Counted from the stretch's first letter, positions 29,550 to 40,600 are shown. The stretch: 64,000 bases of DNA from Pseudomonas fluorescens (GCF_902497745.1 NZ_CABVHJ010000002.1:434001-498000), one strand, 5' to 3'. Made by a program: numbers and translations. Notes: generated by a model from the sequence alone, not told the origin.

Positions 29550-30224
29550 TTACTTGGCTGCCTTGAGCTTCAGATACGACTGACGCAGGTCTGAGGCCCA
29601 GCCATCAATGACGGGTTTGACGTCGTTAGTGCTCATTGCCTGCGAATCATTTTCCAGTGGTTTGCCGGTGCCTTTGCGCACCACTTGCGCGACGACCTTG
29701 TTGTTCGCGCCATCGAGGAACACCGCTTCGGTGGCCAGAGTGGTTTCCTGATCGCGGATACCGCTGGCCGTGCTGACCGCTGCGGCGACCAGAGCGATCG
29801 GAATCACTTCATACGCGTGCAGGCCTTCGGTCTTGCTGCTCACGGCGGTGATCGCCGCACGCACCACAATCACGCCAGGGCCTGGGCCGGTGGCCAGCGG
29901 CAAGTCTTTGCCGATCTCACGTTTGAGTGCCTGATCGTAGTAGGAGGTAATGCCATTAAGGGTTTGCTGGGAGATCTTCGCGGTCGGTTGCGGTTTCGGG
30001 TAGAGCTGGGTCGGCTCGATATACACACTGGTGAATTTCCTGACGTCGACCTTCGGATCGATCCAGCGCATGACCTCGGCACCGGACGGGGATTTGGCCT
30101 CCTTGAGCTGGCTGTAGTCCTTGAGGAAGCCGGAGTACTCTTTAGGGTCGACGGTTTTGCTGGAACAACCTACCACTGCGAGGGTGGCAAAACACAGTGT
30201 GCCCATCATCACTGCTAGCTTCAT
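29550..30224 (-). CDS. DUF3313 lipoprotein
   Basis: This 224-residue predicted lipoprotein has the signal MKLAVMMGTLCFATLAVVGC with lipobox VVGC (Cys20), followed by SSKTVDPKEYSGFLKDYSQL, typical of DUF3313. Later elements are WIDPKVDVRKFTSVYIEPTQ and ISQQTLNGITSYYDQALKRE. There are no catalytic residues. It would sit in the periplasm, anchored to a membrane. It is monocistronic, convergent with the YiiG-like gene and divergent from the octaheme cytochrome gene. Confidence 0.88.
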   Translation of the reverse strand: MKLAVMMGTLCFATLAVVGCSSKTVDPKEYSGFLKDYSQLKEAKSPSGAEVMRWIDPKVDVRKFTSVYIEPTQLYPKPQPTAKISQQTLNGITSYYDQALKREIGKDLPLATGPGPGVIVVRAAITAVSSKTEGLHAYEVIPIALVAAAVSTASGIRDQETTLATEAVFLDGANNKVVAQVVRKGTGKPLENDSQAMSTNDVKPVIDGWASDLRQSYLKLKAAK

Positions 30225-30436
30225 GCTGTAACTCCTGTCAGAAGGCCGAAAACTTTGCCTGGGGGAGTTACAGGTATAGCTAAAACCTCAGTAATTGCGA
30301 TTGCAAAGCACAATATTCACGCAAGGCTGCGCGGCGCATCACAACGGTCATTTGACAGACACCGGTCATCCGGCAAAGCTGCACCGGGCTTGAACGCACG
30401 CCAGACGGCAAATGCACCTGGACTACGGAAGTCGCA

Positions 30437-32797
30437 ATGCCCAAGCATAAAAATAAAACAGCACAACCTGACCCTGATTCGCCTCGATCTTCACTCTCAA
30501 AATATCTGTTCCCGATCACCATTGGCGTGCTGCTGGCCGCCGTGGCGGGGATTGGCTGGTTTCTGTTCAGCCCGGCTTCGGTGCCGGTGAAACCTGCGCC
30601 GGTCAGCGCCCCCGTTGTCGCCCCCGCCAAGCCGCAAGCCGTGCTCGCAAGCAAACCGGCAACCATGGTGGATGAACAACAATGTCAAGGTTGCCACTCC
30701 GAACAGGTCAAGGACTGGCAAGGCTCACATCACCAATTGGCGATGCAGGCGGCGAACGCTGAAACGATGCTCGGTGATTTCAACAACGTCGTCTTCAAAG
30801 CTGAAAACGAGATCACACGTTTCTCACGCAAGGTCGATGCGTTCTGGGTCAACACGCCCGGTATCGACGGCAAGAATGCCGACTTCAAAGTCGCCTACAC
30901 TTTCGGCATCGCGCCGCTGCAGCAGTACCTGATCGAAGTCGGTGAAGGCCGTTTGCAGGCACTCGGTGTGGCGTGGGATACCGAGAAAAACCGCTGGTTC
31001 CACCTCTACCCCGGCCAGGGCGTGAACTTCAAGAACCCGCTGCACTGGAGCAAGCCAAGCCAGAACGCCAACTTCATGTGTGTCGAGTGCCACACCACCG
31101 GTTTCAAGCGCAATTTCGATGCGTCTAGCAATACCTTCAACAGTCAGTGGAACAGTCTCGGCGTCGGTTGCCAGGCGTGTCACGGGCCGGCATCAAATCA
31201 CTTGGAATGGACGCAGAAAAAAACTGATCTGATCCATCAGGGTTTCGATGTCGATCTCAAGGACAAGAACGCCACCGTCGAGATCGAAACCTGCGCCCGC
31301 TGCCATGCGCGCCGTGCGCCTTTGGGTGATGGCTACACCGTCGGCAAGCGCTTGATGGACGACTACCTGCCGAGCACCCTCACCCGCGAGTTGTATGCGC
31401 TGGACGGCAAGATCAAGGATGAGGTCTTCGAACATGGCTCGTTTCTGCAGAGCAAAATGTTCGACAAAGGTGTGCGGTGCAGCAACTGCCACAACCCACA
31501 CAGCAGCGAACTGAAAGCAGCGGGCAACGCGGTGTGCCTGCAATGCCACAACACCGCCGGCAAGACTTCAATCGAAGGTGTCGACGGCAAAGGCCTGCAA
31601 GCGAAGAACTACGATTCCATTGAACACACCCGTCACACCCCGGGGCAGCCCGGTTCGCAGTGCGTGGATTGTCATATGCCCGGCAAGTTCTACATGGGCA
31701 ACGACTTCCGCCATGACCACAGTTTCAGCATTCCCAACCCGGAGCGAGCGCAGAAGCTCGGCACGCCGGACGCGTGTCTGACCTGTCACCAAGGCAAGGC
31801 TGGCGACAAGGTCACCGCGCAGTTCAAGTTGTGGAATGCCTCCTCTACACCGCAGGCACCGCGTTATGACGAAAGCCTGTGGCTTATCCGCAATGGTCAG
31901 CCGGGCGCCGCTGATGCGCTGTACGAACAGTTGCAGCGCAGCAACTTGCCAGCGATCCAGCGCTCGACATTGCTTGCGGAGTTGCCGCTGTATCCGAGTG
32001 AACAGGCGTTGAAACTGGCGACGATGGACCTGAAGAACCCGGCACCTCAGGTGCGTGAAAGTGCTGTGCGGGCGATCAGTGCGTTCCTGCCGCCGCCGGA
32101 GCGCGCGCCGATGTTGGCGCCGTTGCTGGGTGATCCAGTGAAAGCGGTACGCATCATTGCCGCGCGGGATCTGTTGAGTGTTGCGCGCGATGGCGGTCTT
32201 GGCGCAGCGCAAGCCAATTGGGATGCGGCGATTGGCGAATATGAAGCGGTGCAGAAGAGCCTGCTGGAACGTGCCGAGGCCAATCTGAATCTGGCGATGC
32301 TGTATCAGGCCAGTGGCCGTGGTTCGGAAGTGGAAGGTCTGCTGCGCTCGGCACTCAAGCGCGACCCGGATTTCTACCCGGCGCTGGTGACGCTGGTGCA
32401 GTGGCTGGAGGCCAATGGCCGACTTCCCGAATCGCAAAAGTTGCTGGATGACAGCCTCAGGCAACATCCGGACGTGGCGCTGTTACAGCACACCCAAGGT
32501 CTGTCGCTGATCCGCGCGGGCAAGGCTGCCGACGCCATGTCACCGCTGAAGAAAGCCGCGCAACTGGAACCGCAGAACGCGCAGTACGGTTATGTGCTGG
32601 CGGTGGCGCTGCATGAAAGCGGCAAGGTCGATGAGGCGTGCGCTGTGCTGGAAGGTTTGCTCAAGGTGCAACCGGCGAACCGCAATGCGCGGTTGTCGCT
32701 GATTCAGTGGTATCTCGACAGTGGGCAGGAGCCGAAGGCGCAGGTGCTGTTGCAAGGGTGGAAGAAGATGAACATGGGGGATCCGGCGCTTAAGTGA
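30437..32797 (+). CDS. Octaheme c-type cytochrome fused to HEAT/TPR repeats
   Basis: This 786-residue periplasmic redox protein is tethered by one N-terminal helix (residues 23-45, LFPITIGVLLAAVAGIGWFL). Eight CxxCH heme motifs start at residues 83 (CQGCH), 215 (CVECH), 245 (CQACH), 286 (CARCH), 348 (CSNCH), 367 (CLQCH), 409 (CVDCH) and 447 (CLTCH). From about 490 the protein becomes HEAT-like (VRESAVRAISAFLPPPERAP, VKAVRIIAARDLLSVARDGG). From about 600 it has TPR units (LNLAMLYQASGRGSEVEGLL, ALLQHTQGLSLIRAGKAADA). Cytochrome c554/c-nitrite-reductase-like multiheme domains are linked to TPR in some bacteria, but the substrate is unknown. No nrf maturation genes are adjacent. Confidence 0.9.
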   Translation: MPKHKNKTAQPDPDSPRSSLSKYLFPITIGVLLAAVAGIGWFLFSPASVPVKPAPVSAPVVAPAKPQAVLASKPATMVDEQQCQGCHSEQVKDWQGSHHQLAMQAANAETMLGDFNNVVFKAENEITRFSRKVDAFWVNTPGIDGKNADFKVAYTFGIAPLQQYLIEVGEGRLQALGVAWDTEKNRWFHLYPGQGVNFKNPLHWSKPSQNANFMCVECHTTGFKRNFDASSNTFNSQWNSLGVGCQACHGPASNHLEWTQKKTDLIHQGFDVDLKDKNATVEIETCARCHARRAPLGDGYTVGKRLMDDYLPSTLTRELYALDGKIKDEVFEHGSFLQSKMFDKGVRCSNCHNPHSSELKAAGNAVCLQCHNTAGKTSIEGVDGKGLQAKNYDSIEHTRHTPGQPGSQCVDCHMPGKFYMGNDFRHDHSFSIPNPERAQKLGTPDACLTCHQGKAGDKVTAQFKLWNASSTPQAPRYDESLWLIRNGQPGAADALYEQLQRSNLPAIQRSTLLAELPLYPSEQALKLATMDLKNPAPQVRESAVRAISAFLPPPERAPMLAPLLGDPVKAVRIIAARDLLSVARDGGLGAAQANWDAAIGEYEAVQKSLLERAEANLNLAMLYQASGRGSEVEGLLRSALKRDPDFYPALVTLVQWLEANGRLPESQKLLDDSLRQHPDVALLQHTQGLSLIRAGKAADAMSPLKKAAQLEPQNAQYGYVLAVALHESGKVDEACAVLEGLLKVQPANRNARLSLIQWYLDSGQEPKAQVLLQGWKKMNMGDPALK

Positions 32798-32815
32798 TTG
32801 GCTGGAGATTGGCTT

Positions 32816-32991
32816 CCCTCACCCTAACCCTCTCCCAGAGGGAGAGGGGACCGACCGAGTTGAATGGCGAGGTACATCGACCTGAAAAATAGAGTCGAAT
32901 ATGGATTCAAAGCCAATCGCTCAGGTCGGTGTATCTCTCAAATATCCCCCATTCAGTCCCCTCTCCCTCCGGGAGAGGGTTAGGGTGAGGG
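32816..32991. repeat. Dispersed CCCTCACCC inverted repeat, single copy
   Basis: The outer arms run from CCCTCACCCTAACCCTCTCC to GGGAGAGGGTTAGGGTGAGG. Inner arms (TACATCGACCTGA, TCAGGTCGGTGTA) lie inside. At about 176 bases this looks like the basic unit of the family, lacking the internal duplications of 9708-9955 and 38301-38570. It fills the gap after the octaheme gene. Confidence 0.9.
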
Positions 32992-33011
32992 GCTCTTAAG
33001 GGTTCACCCGA

Positions 33012-33986
33012 TTACCAGGACGACGTCTCACCACTACGCAACGCCATCTCCCGCCGACTATTAATGTGCATCGCCTTGATCAGCGACACCGTCCCCACCA
33101 GCAGAATCGCCGCACCCAACAGGAAATCGATGTTGTACAACTGGAAGTCCTGCACCGGCCCGATCAGCAGCACCCGCACGATTGCAGCGCCCAACAGCGT
33201 GGCAAGGAAGTCGATCCCAGGTTCATTACGGTAGAACACCAGCAACAGCGGCAGGCACAGCACCAACAGCAGCAACAACACGACAACCTTGAACGAGCCT
33301 TTGCGCTCGACACTGAAGGCACATTCGTGCGGCCCGTACGCTTTGTAATCCTCGTCGCGGATCATCGAGTTGTTCTCGTTGATGTAGTCGACACGGTTGT
33401 ACTTCTGGATCGGTGTGAAGGTATTGGACATCTCCATCAACGTGGTGATGTTCTTGAAGCGCAGATCAATTCGCTCGCTGCCCTTGAGGTAATAAAGCAC
33501 CGGTTTATAGCCGTAGCGGTAGTTGTCGAAAGGGAATTCAGTGACTTGACCCTGCACTCCGATCGGCCGTGGTTCAAGTTCGGCGTAGGCGCTTTTGTTG
33601 GTGGCCGACAGGTTGCGGCTCAGCGGCTGGACCTTGATCTGCTCAAGGAAGATCGGTGTGACGCCGTAGGACCACTGCAACGGTTCCAGACGCAGGCGCA
33701 GTTCGTTGCGGCCCAGGTCGTAACGGTTGAAGGTGCGTTCCGAAACCACCAGGGAGCCGCTTAGCATGAACTCGCCGCGCAGGTTATTGGTGACGCGCAA
33801 GGTCAGTTGGTCCTTGCCCAGCAACGCCGCTTCGGTGGACGGTGGCGTGCCGCACCACGCGGTGCTTTCGCCGACACCGCCAAGCTGACCGCTGCGGTTT
33901 TCCTTGAATACATAAAAGTAACTGGCCCACAGCGTCACCATCAAAAGCAACGCTGTGAGGCCGAGGATTTTTTTGCCCGGACTCAC
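33012..33986 (-). CDS. Multi-helix membrane protein, unidentified (DUF4436-like)
   Basis: This 324-residue protein has an N-terminal signal-anchor (LGLTALLLMVTLWASYFYVF). A periplasmic beta-rich domain of about 190 residues contains VTEFPFDNYRYGYKPVLYY. It ends in three hydrophobic helices (VVVLLLLLVLCLPLLLVFY, LATLLGAAIVRVLLIGPV, FLLGAAILLVGTVSLIKAM). The FPFDxY element and the order of parts recall DUF4436, but I am not sure of the family. It stands alone between repeats and the DUF934 gene on the same strand. Confidence 0.7.
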   Translation of the reverse strand: MSPGKKILGLTALLLMVTLWASYFYVFKENRSGQLGGVGESTAWCGTPPSTEAALLGKDQLTLRVTNNLRGEFMLSGSLVVSERTFNRYDLGRNELRLRLEPLQWSYGVTPIFLEQIKVQPLSRNLSATNKSAYAELEPRPIGVQGQVTEFPFDNYRYGYKPVLYYLKGSERIDLRFKNITTLMEMSNTFTPIQKYNRVDYINENNSMIRDEDYKAYGPHECAFSVERKGSFKVVVLLLLLVLCLPLLLVFYRNEPGIDFLATLLGAAIVRVLLIGPVQDFQLYNIDFLLGAAILLVGTVSLIKAMHINSRREMALRSGETSSW

Positions 33987-34127
33987 TGATCAGACTCCCT
34001 TCTTCGGTTCCATCGTCCAGCCGAAAACCCGCTGGCGACGGCGACTCTACCAAAAGGCCACCATCGACCCAAGGAAAAATGCCCAATCGGTAAGGTTCCT
34101 AAGGGTTTCCCCTGTCCGGGCAAAGGG

Positions 34128-34603
34128 TTAGCGCCGCCGAAAAAGCGGTCGCGGTTCAATTACCGAACGCCCATACAGCACGCTCATCCCGGCCAATCCC
34201 TTTAGTGCATCCTCAGCCGATTTATCCTCACGCACCGCAAAACTGTCGAACCCGCACTGGCGCATATGGCTGAGCTGATCGCGCAACACATCGCCAATCG
34301 CGCGCAACTCCCCTGACCAGCCGAACCGACTGCGCAGCAGATACGCCTGGCTGTAAGCGCGGCCGTCGCGAAAACTCGGGAAGTCCAGCGCAATCAGCGG
34401 CAGAGATCGCAACCACGGCACCAGGCTTTCGACCTCATCGTCCGGGCCAAGCCACACCGCATGAGTCGACGGTGATTCCAGCCAATACCCCAGCGGCAAC
34501 ATCAACAACCCGTCAGGCCTTGGCGTCGAAGGCTCACGTACCAGCGTCCATGGATCATCCGTGACTATCCGCGCCACGCCCTGCTCCAGCCGCAACAGAT
34601 TGT

Positions 34604-34607
<4 letters not shown>
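34128..34607 (-). CDS. DUF934 protein coupled to sulfite reductase
   Basis: This 159-residue soluble protein begins MNNLLRLEQGVARIV. It contains PLGYWLE and DFPSFRDGRAYSQAYLLRSR, followed by GELRAIGDVLRDQLSHMRQC, the DUF934 pattern. Its start overlaps the cysI stop by four bases (34604-34607), and this cysI-DUF934 pairing is widespread in proteobacteria. It is thought to assist assimilatory sulfite or nitrite reduction, perhaps as an accessory or electron-transfer factor; its biochemical role is not established. Confidence 0.92.
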
Positions 34608-36277
<1,670 letters not shown>

Positions 36278-36303
36278 GCAACTGCCACCTCATCAGTTAT
36301 TCC

Positions 36304-36393
36304 TGTGGGAGCGAGCCTGCTCGCGAATGCGGTGTGTCAGGCAACTGCATTGTTGGCTGACACACCGCATTCGCGAGCAGGCTCGCTCCCACA
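36304..36393. repeat. REPIN with extended arms (near-continuous palindrome)
   Basis: The REP arms are 36304-36327 and 36370-36393. Here the inner flanks also pair (TGCGGTGTGTCAG with CTGACACACCGCA), so each arm is about 37 bases and the loop only about 16. It lies in the 341-base divergent region between cysI and ccoN, which must hold both promoters. Confidence 0.95.
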
Positions 36394-36618
36394 GTTTTCT
36401 TCAGAGCACTATGACGAAGCAGCGCAGCACGTTACAGATTCACCTGAAGCGATAAAAACCATATCAGGGCGCGGCAGAACGCCGCAGTCTGCCCTTAAAT
36501 CTGATCCGCACAAATCAAGGATTCCTGAGCCTGTTTTGTTTCTGACGGGGTTTCTACAGTGCAGCTCATGCCAGACCGGGTGGCCTGGCAAGACTTTGCA
36601 ACCGTGGATGAACTGACC

Positions 36619-38046
36619 ATGAGTACAGCAACAATCGGACAGGCTTATAACTACAAGGTCGTCCGCCAATTCGTCATTGCCACAATTTTCTGGGGTGTGG
36701 TGGGCATGGCTATGGGTGTTTTGATCGCCTCGCAACTGGTGTGGCCTGAGATGAATCTGGATCTGCCGTGGACCACCTTTGGCCGTCTAAGACCGCTGCA
36801 CACCAGCCTGGTGATTTTTGGCTTCGCCGGCAGCGCGCAATTCGCCGCCAGTTACTACGCGGTGCAGCGGACCTGCCAGGTGCGGCTGTACTCGGACACC
36901 CTCGCCGCGTTCACCTTCTGGGGCTGGCAATCGGTGATTGTGATCATGCTGGTCACCCTGCCGCTGGGCTACACCACCACCAAGGAATACGCCGAGATCG
37001 AATTCTCCGGCGCAGTGTGGATGGCCGTGGTCTGGGTCGCCTACGCCATCGTGTTTTTCACCACCGTGGTGCAGCGCAAGACCAAACACATCTACGTCGG
37101 TAACTGGTTTTTCGGCGCGTTCATTCTGGTGATCGCCATGCTGCATGTGGTCAATCACCTGTCGATTCCGGTGGACTGGTTCAAGTCGTATCCGGTGTAT
37201 TCCGGCGCCACCGACGCGATGGTGCAGTGGTGGTACGGGCACAACGCGGTGGGTTTCTTCCTGACCACCGGTTTCCTCGGGATGATGTATTACTTCGTGC
37301 CGAAACAGGTTAATCGGCCGGTGTATTCATACCGGTTATCGATCGTGCATTTCTGGGCGCTGATCACCCTGTACATCTGGGCCGGCCCGCACCATTTGCA
37401 CTACACCGCACTGCCGGACTGGGCGCAATCACTGGGCATGGCGATGTCGCTGATCCTGCTGGCGCCGAGCTGGGGCGGGATGATCAACGGCATGATGACC
37501 TTGTCCGGCGCCTGGCATAAGTTGCGCACCGACCCGATCCTGCGCTTCCTCGTGCTGTCGCTGGCGTTTTACGGCATGTCGACGTTCGAAGGGCCGATGA
37601 TGGCGATCAAAACCGTTAACGCCCTCTCCCACTACACCGACTGGACCATCGGCCACGTGCACGCTGGTGCCTTGGGTTGGGTGGCAATGATCACCTTCGG
37701 CGCGACTTATCACATGGTGCCGAAAGTGTTTGGCCGCGAGCAGATGTACAGCACGCCGCTGATCAACCTGCACTTCTGGCTGGCGACCATCGGCACGGTG
37801 TTGTACATCGCCTCGATGTGGGTCAACGGCATCACTCAGGGCTTGATGTGGCGGGCGATCAACGAGGACGGCACGCTGACCTATTCGTTTGTCGAGGCGC
37901 TGCAGGCCAGTCATCCAGGGTTCATCGTGCGCTTTGCTGGCGGGGTGTTCTTCCTCACCGGGATGTTGCTGATGGCTTACAACGTCTGGCGCACGGTGCG
38001 GGTTGCCGACGTGGCATTGGCCCACCGTGAAGCGCAGATCGCCTGA
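36619..38046 (+). CDS. ccoN: cbb3-type cytochrome oxidase catalytic subunit, orphan copy
   Basis: This 475-residue heme-copper oxidase subunit I reduces oxygen to water in the inner membrane. Heme and CuB ligands are visible: H61 ([12 protein letters not shown]), H208 ([10 protein letters not shown]), H258/H259 (GPHHLHY), and H346 and H348 ([10 protein letters not shown]). About twelve helices are present. The frame is open to 36559, but the ATG at 36619 ([13 protein letters not shown]) matches CcoN starts. ccoO and ccoP are absent, and only a ccoQ-like gene follows. P. aeruginosa carries such orphan CcoN isosubunits (CcoN3, CcoN4), which swap into complexes encoded elsewhere; CcoN4 affects cyanide resistance and biofilm growth. 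Confidence 0.93.
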   Translation: MSTATIGQAYNYKVVRQFVIATIFWGVVGMAMGVLIASQLVWPEMNLDLPWTTFGRLRPLHTSLVIFGFAGSAQFAASYYAVQRTCQVRLYSDTLAAFTFWGWQSVIVIMLVTLPLGYTTTKEYAEIEFSGAVWMAVVWVAYAIVFFTTVVQRKTKHIYVGNWFFGAFILVIAMLHVVNHLSIPVDWFKSYPVYSGATDAMVQWWYGHNAVGFFLTTGFLGMMYYFVPKQVNRPVYSYRLSIVHFWALITLYIWAGPHHLHYTALPDWAQSLGMAMSLILLAPSWGGMINGMMTLSGAWHKLRTDPILRFLVLSLAFYGMSTFEGPMMAIKTVNALSHYTDWTIGHVHAGALGWVAMITFGATYHMVPKVFGREQMYSTPLINLHFWLATIGTVLYIASMWVNGITQGLMWRAINEDGTLTYSFVEALQASHPGFIVRFAGGVFFLTGMLLMAYNVWRTVRVADVALAHREAQIA

Positions 38047-38064
38047 GGCAGGGAGCCGCTCGTG

Positions 38065-38283
38065 ATGGAGATTTTCTTTGATGTGTTGGGCGTGGTGTTT
38101 CTGTGGCTGGCTGTGGAGTACTGCTTGCGGCGGGAGACGGCGGACAGCCTGGATGAGGCGAGCATGGTGCCGTTTGCCGATGACCCGGAGGTGGCGCGGC
38201 GGGTTGAGCTGGCTACCGGGAAAACCGTGAAAGCGGTGGCGCCGGAGGTGGCGAAGCCGGGGTGGGTGAATCTTGATATGTGA
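38065..38283 (+). CDS. ccoQ: CcoQ-like small cbb3 oxidase subunit
   Basis: This 72-residue protein has one N-terminal helix (MEIFFDVLGVVFLWLAVEYC), then LRRETADSLDEASMVPFADD, the (A)xxxPFADD ending of CcoQ proteins, then an extra tail of about 30 residues. CcoQ stabilises the assembled oxidase. The start is ATG 38065, with GGGAG nine bases upstream; a GTG at 38062 is the alternative. It begins 18 bases after ccoN and is surely co-transcribed, giving an orphan ccoN-ccoQ unit. Confidence 0.8.
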   Translation: MEIFFDVLGVVFLWLAVEYCLRRETADSLDEASMVPFADDPEVARRVELATGKTVKAVAPEVAKPGWVNLDM

Positions 38284-38300
38284 GGGTGTCAGGTGGGCTG

Positions 38301-38570
38301 CCCTCACCCTAGCCCTCTCCCAGAGGGAGAGGGGACTGACCGAGTTGATTATTCGAGTTACACCGACCTGAGATATCGAGTCGAACTCTGGTTTTGAACA
38401 GCACTCGGTCTGCCCTCTTTCCCCCTCGACCACTGGCGGAGAGGGAACTGACCGAGTTGATTATTCGAGTTACACCGACCTGAAATATCAAGTTGAACTC
38501 AGGTTTTGAACAGCGCTCGGTCTGCTCCCTTTCCCCCTCGCCCCCCTGGGGGAGAGGGCTGGGGTGAGGG
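38301..38570. repeat. Dispersed CCCTCACCC repeat with a 112-bp internal tandem duplication
   Basis: The outer arms are CCCTCACCCTAGCCCTCTCC and GGAGAGGGCTGGGGTGAGGG. The segment beginning ACTGACCGAGTTGATTATTC at 38335 is repeated at 38447, an offset of 112 bases with few mismatches. It occupies nearly all of the 302-base gap between ccoQ and the next gene. Confidence 0.87.
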
Positions 38571-38585
38571 GGTAAGCTCTTGATC

Positions 38586-39077
38586 TTAACTACGGTCGCG
38601 CGGAATCAGGCTCCGCAACTGCTGGGCAAGGAAGTTTGCGTCAAAGGCAAAAGTATCCGGATCCTTCAAGCCATTGGTCTTGCGCCACTGCCACGTGCCG
38701 TCCGCCAATCCCACCAGCGAAATGCTGCCATAACGCGCCGCCGTCAACCCCATCACCGCCAATGAAATCTGCCCGCCACTGCCCATCACATCCGGCACGA
38801 ACTCCACCGGTTTGCCGGCAATCACAATGCTCAGTTTCTCGGTCTTGAAGGTCGAGGTTTCCACCGGTGTACTCGGCCCGAATGCAACGTACGACTCACG
38901 ACTCACCTCCAGCAGATTCGGTGCCTGCACCGGCTCCAGCCATTGCTGAATATCACCGAACAGTGCAGTAATCCGCGTGGCCCAAGCGGCTGATTGCGTC
39001 TCGAACAGTTGCTTCTTGTGCGCTTCGCTCTCGGCGTAATGACGAAGCATCTCACCCAGTTGTTGTACGTCGTCCAT
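38586..39077 (-). CDS. Hypothetical protein
   Basis: This 163-residue soluble protein begins MDDVQQLGEMLRHYAESEAH and carries GAGGAA upstream of its ATG. The N-terminal half is helical (LFETQSAAWATRITALFGDI). The rest is beta-rich (LSIVIAGKPVEFVPDVMGSG, AARYGSISLVGLADGTWQWR) and ends FLAQQLRSLIPRDRS. There is no signal peptide, helix or metal site. I do not recognise the family. It is monocistronic and divergent from the racemase gene. Confidence 0.75.
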   Translation of the reverse strand: MDDVQQLGEMLRHYAESEAHKKQLFETQSAAWATRITALFGDIQQWLEPVQAPNLLEVSRESYVAFGPSTPVETSTFKTEKLSIVIAGKPVEFVPDVMGSGGQISLAVMGLTAARYGSISLVGLADGTWQWRKTNGLKDPDTFAFDANFLAQQLRSLIPRDRS

Positions 39078-39289
39078 AGCGGTGTTCCTCGGAAAGGACC
39101 TGCAATACTCGATAGTGGCAGATACCAGCCGCTACGTACGATTAAGCTGCAGCAAGCCCGACGCAGCACCATGACACTTGGGTGAAACTTCAGCAGTACA
39201 GTCATTGTTTGCTGGCATCGGATCGTGAACAAAAGGAAACTCCGCGCAGACCTGAACGCTCGACACTGTCATTTGCCTGAGGACATCCA

Positions 39290-39982
39290 ATGCGCACCAT
39301 CGGCCTGATCGGCGGCATGAGCTGGGAATCCAGCGCCGAATACTATCGCCTCATCAATCAGCAAGTCCGCGACCGTCTCGGCCCGTTGCGCTCAGCACAA
39401 TTGCTGATGTACAGCGTCGACTTCGGCCCTGTTGAACAGGCCCAGCACGCCGGGCGCTGGGACGATGCGGCGGCGATTCTGGTGGATGCTGCGCGCAGGC
39501 TTGAAGCCGGTGGCGCCGAATGCGTGGTGCTGTGTACCAATACCATGCACAAAGTCGCCGAACAGATTCAGGCGGCGATCAGCATTCCGTTTCTGCACAT
39601 TGCTGAACCGGCCGCACACGCTGCACTGGCAATCGACGCACGCACCGTGGGATTGCTCGGCACGGCATTCACCATGGAACAGGATTTCCTCAAGCAGCGC
39701 CTGATCGCCCAAGGCTTGACCGTGTTAGTCCCGGACGAAGCCGAGCGCAAGGATGTGCACCGGATCATCTACGACGAACTCTGCGTCGGCGTAATCAGCG
39801 ATCAATCGCGACAAATCTATCAGCGAGTGATCGAATCCCTCACCGCGCGTGGCGCCCAGGCGATCATCCTCGGCTGCACGGAAATCGGCATGTTGATCAA
39901 ACCCGAACACAGCGCCCTGCCCCTGCTCGACACCACCGAACTGCATGCACAGTCGGCGGTGGCGTTCGCGCTGGGCGACTGA
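39290..39982 (+). CDS. Aspartate/glutamate racemase family enzyme
   Basis: This 230-residue PLP-independent racemase begins MRTIGLIGGMSWESSAEYY, the family opening. The two catalytic cysteines are in VVLCTNTMHK (first half) and ILGCTEIGML (second half). Broad-specificity amino acid racemases of the YgeA/EcL-DER type have this layout. D-amino acids could serve peptidoglycan or signalling; the exact substrate is not readable. A GNAT gene converges on it, with only one base between the two stops. Confidence 0.93.
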   Translation: MRTIGLIGGMSWESSAEYYRLINQQVRDRLGPLRSAQLLMYSVDFGPVEQAQHAGRWDDAAAILVDAARRLEAGGAECVVLCTNTMHKVAEQIQAAISIPFLHIAEPAAHAALAIDARTVGLLGTAFTMEQDFLKQRLIAQGLTVLVPDEAERKDVHRIIYDELCVGVISDQSRQIYQRVIESLTARGAQAIILGCTEIGMLIKPEHSALPLLDTTELHAQSAVAFALGD

Positions 39983-39983
39983 G

Positions 39984-40502
39984 TCAGGTTTTCGGGCGAT
40001 TGCGCAGGCGGGCCATGCTCAGGGTGTCGACCCATTCCCCGTCGCGCACGGCGTAGTCGCGGAACAGGCCTTCAGTTTCGAAACCGAATTTGCGGTAGAG
40101 CGCGATGGCGGCCTCATTGTCGGCATAAACCGAGAGTTCGACGCGGTGCAGGTTCATCCAGTTGTCGGCGACATCCAGCGCCGCCGCCAACAACTTCGAA
40201 CCGACGCCTTTGCCCTGCCACGCCACCGCAACGCCCATACCGAAACTGCCGGCATGCGCCCGGCGCATCCGTGAATGAGCCTCCAGCCCCAGATTGCCGA
40301 TCACCACACCCTGATGCAGCGCAACCAGTTTTACCGCCCGCTCGTTATCCGCCATCACCCGTTGACGCCAGACCTCAACGGACTGAAACGGCATCTGCAG
40401 CACCTGGCGAGCCACGGCTGGATCGTTGTACAGCGCGGTGACGGCCTCTACGTGTGATTCGTTGAAACGTTCGAGGTGGATGGCGGGGTTGTGGTCGGGC
40501 AT
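39984..40502 (-). CDS. GNAT family N-acetyltransferase
   Basis: This 172-residue acetyltransferase begins MPDHNPAIHLERFNESHVEA. Motif A (acetyl-CoA pyrophosphate loop) is VAWQGKGVGSKLLAAALDVA. Motif B follows as LHRVELSVYADNEAAIALYR, then KFGFETEGLFRDYAVRDGEW. This resembles RimJ/YhhY-like enzymes acting on amino acids or small amines. The frame is open to 40628 through a REP, but the ATG at 40502 has AAGGAT upstream. Confidence 0.92.
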   Translation of the reverse strand: MPDHNPAIHLERFNESHVEAVTALYNDPAVARQVLQMPFQSVEVWRQRVMADNERAVKLVALHQGVVIGNLGLEAHSRMRRAHAGSFGMGVAVAWQGKGVGSKLLAAALDVADNWMNLHRVELSVYADNEAAIALYRKFGFETEGLFRDYAVRDGEWVDTLSMARLRNRPKT

Positions 40503-40576
40503 GGCGGATCCTTCCTTGATCGATGAGTGGCTGATGACTCTAAACCGCACCTGACCCGTATGGCGAGAGCAAAAAT

Positions 40577-40600
40577 GGTGGAAGCGAGCCTGCTCGCGAA
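40577..40600 (+). repeat. Solitary REP
   Basis: A single REP core (GAAGCGAGCCTGCTCGCGAA) has one mismatch to the consensus GGGAGCGAGCC, and no partner arm is nearby. It lies in the gap between the divergent GNAT gene and Ig-like gene. Confidence 0.8.

Noticed and set aside
36500..36560. ANR/FNR box upstream of ccoN
   Set aside because: Only the half-site ATCAA is present near 36516. No TTGAT lies at the required four-base spacing.
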